A stretch of DNA of 64,000 nt, taken from Andrena cerasifolii. Its lineage: Eukaryota; Arthropoda; Insecta; Hymenoptera; Andrenidae. The notes beneath the pieces were generated by a model that ran no database searches, was not told the DNA's origin, and worked only from the letters and a program-made list of their open reading frames with translations. The stretch spans positions 1 to 64,000 of the forward strand of contig NW_027484988.1 of the NCBI RefSeq assembly GCF_050908995.1, in the 5' to 3' direction. Shown piece by piece: positions 7,214-13,950 of the stretch (its first letter is position 1; each line of letters begins with the position of its first letter). The position numbers were made by a program, and so were the translations under genes.

Positions 7214-10200
7214 GGTTGGTTTTCAGCTGTGAATGGAGAGTAGGCATGTTTTAATTTGTCCTGATGCTTTGTGATTAACTTATTGTGCGTTCGTAATACT
7301 ACGTTATTCAGGTCTGTCACGTCTATTATCTGGTATGGTCCAATGTAATGTGGATCAAATTTACTGGTGCGCGGTTCTTTGAGTACGTAGACAGAGTCGC
7401 CTTTGTTAAATGTTGCTGGTCTTGCGTGAGCATCGTAATAATTTTTCGAACGAATTTTTGCTTTGTTTAGGTTATCGGAAGCTATATTACGAATATTAGT
7501 CATGTGTGTTATTAATTCTATTAAGTAGTCTCCAAACGACTTTAATTTTTCGCCAGTTGGGAAAGAACTTGGTTCTCGAGCTGGTTTTCCAAAGATTAAT
7601 TCGTATGGGGTGAAATTCGTTGCTTCGTGAACGGATGTGTTATAAGAGAACATTGCAAACGGTATTAGTAAATCCCAGTCTTCGTAATTATCCATGTAAT
7701 GCTTGAGATATTCGGTGAGTACAATGTGACTTCGTTCTAAAGATCCGTTGGTTTGTGGTCTATATCCCGAGGTTGTGATTTGTTTGATTTTAAATATTTC
7801 GGATAAATTTGTCATAAGTGTTCCGATGAAGCTAGTTCCTTTGTCTGTTAATATTGCGCGGGGTGTACCGTAGATTGCGATGAAATGTCTAGCGAACGCA
7901 TCTGCAATTGTAGCAGCTCGAATATTAGGTATTGCTACAGCTACGCAATATTTCGTTAGATTATCTTGAATAGTGAGAATATGTCTGTTCCCGCTGGGTG
8001 TAATTGGTAAAGGTCCCACTGTATCCAAGGAAATTTTGTCGAAGGCTCCTATAGGTGTGTCGGTGATCAACATCGGCTGACGAGTTTTCGCTCGAACTAA
8101 TTTCTGCTCTTGACAACTTTGACATCTTCGGATGTAGTCTTGAATGTCGTTGCGCATTTGTGGCCAATAGAATTTTGATCGGATGCGTTTGTAGGTCTTC
8201 GTTACTCCTTTGTGTCCTCCAATTAAACTGTCGTGAGCTTCGCAAATGATGTGCTGTCTGTCCTCTTCGGATGGTGTAGTGATGATACAGTTGCATAAAG
8301 TAATCTGTAGGCAGGTTCCTATGAAAACCTCTTCTAATATCTTGACGAATTCATTGGACGGTATTTTGTGAAGGTCTCCCGTGGCAGAAATTCGAAATGA
8401 TTTAATCTGATTTTGATCCAGGGTGTGTTGAAGAGTTTTCAATCCGTTAAGCACGTCTACTCTTTTAATATTATCAAAGAAGTTATCCGAGACTATTATA
8501 CTAAAGGTTTTAAATGATCCATTGTCGGTTGTTATCACCCGTCCCTTTTTCGGTTGAGCTGCTAAAAGATTCGGTTTATTAATCATTTCGGTGTCCAGCA
8601 ATAATTTTCCAACTGGGTTTACTAAATTGCAATCGGCAGAAATGAAGTGTACGTAATGTCCTTCTTCAGCGGTAAAGGTGTTTGAAGAAATGATAATCTT
8701 ATGTGGTTGGTCTAGCGGGATCTCTTCCAGATTGTCAAGGTCATTTGAATTCTCGGTGTCGGTAGTGAAGAATGGGTAAGGGTCAAGCGTGCGGTCGAAA
8801 ACCCTTGATTGAGTTGACCTGCTGTCAGGTGGTTGTTCCACACTGACTTCGGTCGTGGCTCCTGCAGGTAGCTGGTTTATTGAGGGTTGTAAAGGTTCAT
8901 CCATGACTTCTGTTGATACTTGTGGTGTACCAAATAAATCTTGTTGAATGTTTCTTGCATTTTCTATTACAGTATTTTCGGCCGGTTCCTCAAAGGATAT
9001 CAGATCGTCAAATAAGGTCTGGTCCTTATCTAAAGGAACGATTTGAGTGGAGTTTGCTGCGGGCGAAAAAGTGTTTATGGTTTCCTGGCGTTCATCTGGC
9101 ATGGTTACCTCTTGAGATAAGCTGGGAAAAGATCTGTTCTTGTGTATAATTGGAGAATGTTGAACGTTCCCACGTGCGGTGTCTTCTATCTCGTCTGAAC
9201 TGCTACTTGTCTCCCGGTACTTAGGTCGGTTTTCCCTGTCGCGACGTAGCTGTCGTATACGGTGCCCAATTGTCTCGGTGTTAGCGTCTGTTTTCGGTAT
9301 CTGGACTTTGAAGTCAGGATCCTGGAGTTCTCGTGGAATAAGTGGTAGGCAGGCAGAAGAGGGGTTGCGCGATAATGCGTCTGCGTTCTTATTCGTCTTT
9401 CCGGATTTGTGGACAACCTGGTACTCGTACTCCAAAAGTCGGAGTTTCCATTTCATTAGTCTAGAAGTGGGGTCTTTGACAGAGTGTAGCCATAACAGTG
9501 GTCTGTGATCTGTAACGAGGGTGAATGGGGTTCCATAGATATAAGGCCTGAAGTATCTTACGGCGTAAACCATGGCCAAACATTCCTTTTCAGTAGCTGA
9601 GTAGTTCTTCTCAGGTTTATTTAGGCTGCGGGATGCGTAGGCAATCGGCAGGTCGCTTCCTATGTCGCCTTGGCTAAGTACAGCTCCAATAGCGTAATCG
9701 GAGGCATCTGTTGTTACAATAAATGGTTTACTGAAATCTGGATATTGCAATATGGGTTGTTGACAAAGTTCGTTACGTAATTGCTTAAAACTTTGGTCTT
9801 GTTCTTCAGTCCATTTGAATTTGATGCCTTTTCCTAATAGGTTAATTAAAGGTTTTGCCTTTGTGGTGAAATTAGGTACGAATCTTCGGTAATATCCTAC
9901 AAGTCCTAAGAATTGTTGAATGTTCTTCTGCGTTGTAGGTGTAGGAAAATCTTGAACAGCTTTTAGTTTCCTAGGATCGGGTCTTACTCCTTCCTTTGAA
10001 ATAATGTGTCCAAGGTATGCAACTTCCTTTCGCAAGAATTGACATTTGTTGGTCTGCAGGGTTAATCCATGTTCTCGAAGGCGATTTAGCAACTTTTTGA
10101 CTTTAATATTATGTTCCTGTAAGGATGATGCATAGATCACTATGTCATCCAAGTAGACAAAGAGGTCTGTTCCTTGAAGTCCAGTGAGTGCTTGATCCAT

Positions 10201-11598
10201 GAGGCGTTGAAAAGTGGGTGGTGCATTCTTTAATCCGAAAGGCATTCGAGAGAATTCGTAATGTCCATTTGGAGTAGTGAATGCTGTTTTTGCTTTATCT
10301 TTCGGATCCATCTCTATTTGATGAAATCCACTAGCGAGATCAAAGACTGAAAAATATTTAGCTCCTCCTAGTCGATCTAAAATCTCGGTGATTTGAGGTA
10401 ATGGATATTTATCAGAAATTGTTATTTCGTTGAGACCGCGGAAATCTATCACCAATCGCCAACGTTTTACTCCATTTTCATCTTCTTTCTTTGGTACGAT
10501 CCATAAAGGTGAATTATATGGAGATTTAGAAGGTGTAATTATACCATTTGATAATAAGGCGCTGATTTGTTTTTGAATTTCCTTTTGATGAATGAGAGGA
10601 TAGCGATATTGTCTCGTATTGATTGGAATATCGTTAGATGTATGAATTGAATGTTTAAAGTCGGAAGCCTTACCTAGTTTATCTCCAGGAAGATAAAATC
10701 GGTCAGGAAATTCTTTAACTAAATTTGTAACAAAATTTAGTTCCTCTTTGTTCAAATGTTTGGTGTTTAGAGTTTCCAAGATTTTCTGTTTCTTATCTTC
10801 GTTAGTTTTAAAATTTAACGGGTGTTCTGCAGCTGAGTAAAAATCTTCATCTGATGAACTGAAGATATCAAACGGCTCCAATGTTTGCGGTTCTATCTCC
10901 ACGTCTAGGGGTTCATCGCTGGTGTTTGTTGCCATAACGTAGCACTTTCCTTCACTGTTCTTTACAACTGCTTCCCCTATGTACAGATGTTCGAGGGTCT
11001 TGATACGTGGTAAATATCCTTCCCTAATCCTGGGGTTTGTTATTGTTATAGCAATCTGTTGCGACGTCCTAGGTTCAATACGATGTTTGGTAGACGTCGG
11101 TAGTTTGTTAGTTTGAGGTATGTCCTGATAATTTGAAAAACGTAGAGGTCGGGTAGGTTTATTTTTTAATACCAAAGTCCCATGGTAATAGGAAATTTCG
11201 GCCTCCTCCTGTTTTAAAAATGGGCTTCCTATTAGTCCGTCTGCTTCTATTGCAAGCTCTTTTACCACATAGAAAAGTGCGGGAGCTTCGTGGATGTGAA
11301 GAATTGTTGTTCCTAATGTATGAATTGGATTAGTTGTAATTCCAGTTAATTCAATTTCTTCCCGAGAGTTTATCGTAGCATTTTCTCCCAGGGCGGTAAT
11401 AACTACTAAATTTACGGATGCTCCGCCATCAATTAAGAATTCTCCCGTTCCTGACTCCAGTTCTGGAACCTTGGTTTTGATGCGTGGGGCAGGTGCTTCC
11501 TTGACGAGGTTTCCTCTTCGAAGCGGACTGTCCTTTGGCGAGCTTCTTTGTTTCCGCTCATCGTGTCGCCTATACGTTGAGCGCGATCGAAGTTTAAA
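7210..11598 (-). CDS. Pol polyprotein (protease, RT, RNase H, macro-like region, integrase)
   Basis: The open frame runs from about 11604 and is entered by -1 frameshifting from gag, not by its own start. Protease: the catalytic Asp is at 11428-11430 in the word LIDGGAS, and the C-terminal DGLIGSPF word lies near 11235. Counting residues from the GTG at 11268: reverse transcriptase about 215-430 with catalytic D310 and YLDD at 372-375; RNase H about 510-635 with TTDAS near 521 and TDHRP near 588; an acidic, Ser-rich linker about 655-855; a macro-domain-like segment about 858-995; integrase HHCC finger about 1006-1053; DDE core with D1082, D1141 and E1178; and a GPY/F-type tail with GPY near 1310. 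Residue counts are approximate. The frame is unbroken, and its TGA overlaps the env start codon as ATGA. Protease has Gly where DSG or DTG usually places Ser or Thr. Confidence 0.93.
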   Translation of the reverse strand, partial: FKLRSRSTYRRHDERKQRSSPKDSPLRRGNLVKEAPAPRIKTKVPELESGTGEFLIDGGASVNLVVITALGENATINSREEIELTGITTNPIHTLGTTILHIHEAPALFYVVKELAIEADGLIGSPFLKQEEAEISYYHGTLVLKNKPTRPLRFSNYQDIPQTNKLPTSTKHRIEPRTSQQIAITITNPRIREGYLPRIKTLEHLYIGEAVVKNSEGKCYVMATNTSDEPLDVEIEPQTLEPFDIFSSSDEDFYSAAEHPLNFKTNEDKKQKILETLNTKHLNKEELNFVTNLVKEFPDRFYLPGDKLGKASDFKHSIHTSNDIPINTRQYRYPLIHQKEIQKQISALLSNGIITPSKSPYNSPLWIVPKKEDENGVKRWRLVIDFRGLNEITISDKYPLPQITEILDRLGGAKYFSVFDLASGFHQIEMDPKDKAKTAFTTPNGHYEFSRMPFGLKNAPPTFQRLMDQALTGLQGTDLFVYLDDIVIYASSLQEHNIKVKKLLNRLREHGLTLQTNKCQFLRKEVAYLGHIISKEGVRPDPRKLKAVQDFPTPTTQKNIQQFLGLVGYYRRFVPNFTTKAKPLINLLGKGIKFKWTEEQDQSFKQLRNELCQQPILQYPDFSKPFIVTTDASDYAIGAVLSQGDIGSDLPIAYASRSLNKPEKNYSATEKECLAMVYAVRYFRPYIYGTPFTLVTDHRPLLWLHSVKDPTSRLMKWKLRLLEYEYQVVHKSGKTNKNADALSRNPSSACLPLIPRELQDPDFKVQIPKTDANTETIGHRIRQLRRDRENRPKYRETSSSSDEIEDTARGNVQHSPIIHKNRSFPSLSQEVTMPDERQETINTFSPAANSTQIVPLDKDQTLFDDLISFEEPAENTVIENARNIQQDLFGTPQVSTEVMDEPLQPSINQLPAGATTEVSVEQPPDSRSTQSRVFDRTLDPYPFFTTDTENSNDLDNLEEIPLDQPHKIIISSNTFTAEEGHYVHFISADCNLVNPVGKLLLDTEMINKPNLLAAQPKKGRVITTDNGSFKTFSIIVSDNFFDNIKRVDVLNGLKTLQHTLDQNQIKSFRISATGDLHKIPSNEFVKILEEVFIGTCLQITLCNCIITTPSEEDRQHIICEAHDSLIGGHKGVTKTYKRIRSKFYWPQMRNDIQDYIRRCQSCQEQKLVRAKTRQPMLITDTPIGAFDKISLDTVGPLPITPSGNRHILTIQDNLTKYCVAVAIPNIRAATIADAFARHFIAIYGTPRAILTDKGTSFIGTLMTNLSEIFKIKQITTSGYRPQTNGSLERSHIVLTEYLKHYMDNYEDWDLLIPFAMFSYNTSVHEATNFTPYELIFGKPAREPSSFPTGEKLKSFGDYLIELITHMTNIRNIASDNLNKAKIRSKNYYDAHARPATFNKGDSVYVLKEPRTSKFDPHYIGPYQIIDVTDLNNVVLRTHNKLITKHQDKLKHAYSPFTAENQP
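8284..8697 (-). other. Macro-domain-like segment inside Pol linker
   Basis: Between RNase H and integrase, Pol residues about 858-995 (numbered from 11268) follow the order of an OARD1/TARG1-like macro domain. It has HFISADCNL near the start, then a hydrophobic helix, a GRV strand, a FSIIV strand, a LNGLKTLQHTL helix, a KSFRIS strand, a TGDLHKI turn and finally VFIGTCLQITLC. In cellular macro domains the equivalents bind or hydrolyse ADP-ribose. Here the usual glycine-rich GIA and GCGLD positions are altered, so binding may be kept but catalysis is doubtful. Assignment is by pattern recognition; comparable segments may be present in other insect Pol proteins. Confidence 0.6.
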
Positions 11599-12659
11599 GA
11601 CTTGTTAGATTCGACAGATGAATCTCGCGAGTCTCGTTGATATCTCGGACTACGCGGATGTTTCCTACAGGATTTTCCGTCATGTCCGGTCGTACCGCAA
11701 TGCCAGCAGTATAAACTCGGCTTGTGATTTTTATCGGGATTTTTTAAGATGGAATAATGTTTTTCTCCATCATCTGCGTACGATGAGTCGGAGCGATAAG
11801 AAGGGGATTTCGAGGGGCTCCGGTGACGCAAAGTCCAGGCCGTCGTACGTGTCCGTCCTTCTCGTTCCTCTTCAAAACCAGATGTTCTTGTAGACCGATC
11901 CCTGTTTTCGTCGTACCTACTTGGAGAATGTGGATACGACACTTGACGGTCGTTGTGGCGAGAATCTTCAGCGTAATGTTCTCGACGAGACCACCTGGAG
12001 GGTGAATCATTACGGGGCGACTGTCGCCGATTCCTTAATTTTCTGTCTATCTGGAGCACGGCGTCGTAAGCTTGTTCAAGTGTTTTGATGTCTTGAGTTT
12101 GAGCCGACACTTTCCAGGAAATTCGATCTGGTAAACCATCGATGAAGTTTTCTTTAACGTCCTTTTCCATTTCTTTGACGAAGTCTTCAGCATGATCCAG
12201 ATATCTTTCCCGAATAGCTCCGCGCGCACAATAAACGAGATGACTGGTCCTGTCGACGTATTGTCGCAGACTTTCTCCTTCACGAATATGTAATTTCGCG
12301 ATTTCTACTTGGAAGTATGACAAACTTCTTCCCGGCGCGAATCTCTTTTTCAAATGTTGGACTAATGTCTTAACAGAGTTGAATTTGTGCTCTAACGTGC
12401 ACCTACGTGCCGGACCGATCAGTTTTGTTAAAATTATCGCAAGATACTCAGCTTCCGTACCCTCAGGAATCAAAGTTAACCCGTCTTCCACATTTTGTGC
12501 AAAGCGCGTCAAGGGTGGACTTTCACCGTCGAAGGTTGGAATTGACATAGTAATGTTCTGTATACATGTCCGTTGCGTCAAAAGCGACATTGAGTTTGCA
12601 ATTGAAACTGTCAGGTTCATAATGTCGTTAGAAGAGACGTTAGCCTGTGTGCTTGTCAT
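11433..12659 (-). CDS. Gag polyprotein
   Basis: A 408-residue structural protein that would form the particle shell and bind genomic RNA. Residues about 35-210 are a helical Ty3/gypsy-type capsid region, with words such as PTFDGE near 41-46 and a FIDGLP-type turn near 172-177. Residues about 210-300 are very rich in Arg, Ser and Asp. One CCHC zinc knuckle is present at C318, C321, H326 and C331, and it fits nucleocapsid function. The last 70 residues are basic and overlap pol. The start is the first ATG after the leader and has the strong context CAAAATGA. A slippery site near codon 356 allows a fraction of ribosomes to enter pol. Ends with TAA at 11433-11435. No internal break is seen. Confidence 0.9.
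   Translation of the reverse strand: MTSTQANVSSNDIMNLTVSIANSMSLLTQRTCIQNITMSIPTFDGESPPLTRFAQNVEDGLTLIPEGTEAEYLAIILTKLIGPARRCTLEHKFNSVKTLVQHLKKRFAPGRSLSYFQVEIAKLHIREGESLRQYVDRTSHLVYCARGAIRERYLDHAEDFVKEMEKDVKENFIDGLPDRISWKVSAQTQDIKTLEQAYDAVLQIDRKLRNRRQSPRNDSPSRWSRREHYAEDSRHNDRQVSYPHSPSRYDENRDRSTRTSGFEEEREGRTRTTAWTLRHRSPSKSPSYRSDSSYADDGEKHYSILKNPDKNHKPSLYCWHCGTTGHDGKSCRKHPRSPRYQRDSRDSSVESNKSLNFDRAQRIGDTMSGNKEARQRTVRFEEETSSRKHLPHASKPRFQNWSQERENS
11537..11598 (-). promoter_or_regulatory. -1 ribosomal frameshift signal (slippery UUUAAAC plus predicted pseudoknot)
   Basis: In the gag frame the sense RNA reads U UUA AAC at 11598-11592, a canonical -1 slippery heptamer. After an 8-nt spacer, CGCTCA (11583-11578) pairs perfectly with TGAGCG (11560-11555). 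Within that loop GGCGA (11570-11566) can pair with TCGCC (11541-11537), giving an H-type pseudoknot. The pol frame has a stop just upstream (11607-11605) and is open from there on, as required. The pairing is by eye and not energy-modelled. Confidence 0.8.
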
Positions 12660-12797
12660 TTTGAAACTTTCTTAAGTGACTTGACTAGCGAAAACTAGTA
12701 TATTGTCAATAATAAATTACGAGTGATTTTAACGTATTTAAAAACCAAATTTTACGGCGATTCTAATGCAGTAGCATCCCACCGCTGTCACCAGTTC
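12660..12797 (-). other. Untranslated leader between 5' LTR and gag
   Basis: These 138 bases hold the primer binding site at their upstream end and no ORF of note. The gag start codon at the downstream end has the context CAAAATGA, close to the insect optimum. No clear splice donor could be assigned by eye. Confidence 0.7.
12776..12793 (-). other. Primer binding site, tRNA-Leu type
   Basis: The sense strand reads TGGTGACAGCGGTGGGAT, starting four bases after the 5' LTR. Its complement ends in CACCA and contains the ATCCCACCGCTG T-arm/acceptor word typical of eukaryotic tRNA-Leu. The GAAC gap between LTR and TGG is small. The tRNA assignment is from memory of tRNA-Leu 3' ends and should be checked against the host tRNA set. 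Confidence 0.7.
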
Positions 12798-12886
12798 TGT
12801 TACGAGCCGGGGCTGCGGCAACGCGAGAGGCCGGCGAGAAGGGTATTTCCCAAGGAATATGGTTAACGAATTTGTTAGTAAGGTGC

Positions 12887-13368
12887 GCGGACGAACCTGA
12901 TGCGAAATCAGGGAGCCGCTTGGATTATTGACGGCGAGGACGAACCTGATGCGAAATCAGGGAGCCTCTAGGAATGGAGTCAAGCGCGGACGAACCTGAT
13001 TTGAAATCAGGGAGCCGCAGGAGGGTGAAACGTCGTGAACGAACCCGATGCGAAATCGGGGTGTCACTAGGATGATGTTCACAGACGAACTCGACGCGAA
13101 GTCGAGGAGCTGTTAGGAGGTTGGATTATTCACAGACGAACCTGGTGCGAAACCAGGGAGCTGTTCGGAGGTTGGTAGACTTACAGACGAACCTGGTGCG
13201 AAACCAGGGAGCTGTAGGATACGGACGAACCTGATGCGAAATCAGGGAGCCGTAGGAGGGTTACACGTGGACGAACCCGATGCGAAATCGGGGAGCCACT
13301 AGGTTGGTAAAATTCCTTTATTTGGATGAAAGGTTGCTAACTAACCTGATGCTAGATCAGGGAGTCGC
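12887..13368 (-). promoter_or_regulatory. Array of ten 33-nt two-stem hairpin units in U5 (5' LTR copy, transcribed leader)
   Basis: This is the same array in the 5' LTR, offset by 9910 bp from the other copy. If transcription starts near the TATA-like box and 3' ends form after the AATAAA signals, this copy lies in the 5' leader of the full-length RNA, and the 3' LTR copy would usually be left out of the message. One internal-loop base differs between the LTRs: unit 6 has ACGAA here and TCGAA in the other. Linkers between units are 5-36 nt and not conserved, unlike the units. Confidence 0.85.
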
Positions 13369-13402
13369 GGGAAATGTTATTAATGCCTCGTAACTCTTAA
13401 TT

Positions 13403-13438
13403 TTTATTTGATACAACTCGAGCGGTAAAGTTGTATCA
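13403..13438 (-). other. Same poly(A)-type hairpin in the 5' LTR
   Basis: This is the identical stem and AATAAA in the 5' LTR. In this copy the signal would have to be ignored, because it lies downstream of the presumed start site. The stem could help to mask it or to distinguish the two ends of the transcript. Confidence 0.5.
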
Positions 13439-13827
13439 GTGGGTGAGCGCTACTAAGTTTAATAAGGATCGCTGGGTAAAAGATGGGTTTAACGAATCAA
13501 CTCGATTTAGAAGTGAACACCATTCGTGTATTCAAGATTAGTTGGTACAAATGTGAATGTCGCGATTAAATAGTGTAATAAATGTGTGAAAATTACCACT
13601 AATTTGCTCGGTGTTGACGCACTGGCGATGCGGGGCGTACGAGCGGCTATTACAAAGTGTCCAATAGAATGTAAACCGAACTCGCGGATTCTATGGGATC
13701 AACTGTGATTCCGACAGAGACTTTAGCTCGATCTTCCTGAATTCAACCGACTCGGTACGAGCGTGGCACAACGTTACTCTACGCGTAACTGTACTGCTTT
13801 TAACCGCAGAGGGTAGAAACCAAAGGG

Positions 13828-13835
13828 TTTATATA
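13828..13835 (-). promoter_or_regulatory. TATA-like box of the 5' LTR promoter
   Basis: Sense TATATAAA, the active-position copy of the box at 3919-3926. It would place the start of the genomic RNA near 13800 or slightly below. Confidence 0.5.
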
Positions 13836-13919
13836 GTCCCAAAAATGAGTGGGGATGCATTTGAAATTTCCATATAAGGAAATTCTTCGGGGTCGTCGTC
13901 GTGTCACTCCCGTTCCCAT

Positions 13920-13950
13920 GGTCGTGATCCAGATGGTCGAGATCATGACC
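13920..13950 (-). promoter_or_regulatory. U3 palindrome (5' LTR)
   Basis: Identical copy of the 4011-4041 inverted repeat, upstream of the 5' LTR TATA-like box. Confidence 0.4.

Noticed and set aside
7961..9508. Small ORFs overlapping pol in other frames on both strands
   Set aside because: They lie within a well-supported Pol frame and resemble no protein.
11266..11268. GTG as the start of Pol
   Set aside because: The frame is open far upstream through the protease to the slippery site, so Pol is entered by frameshifting.
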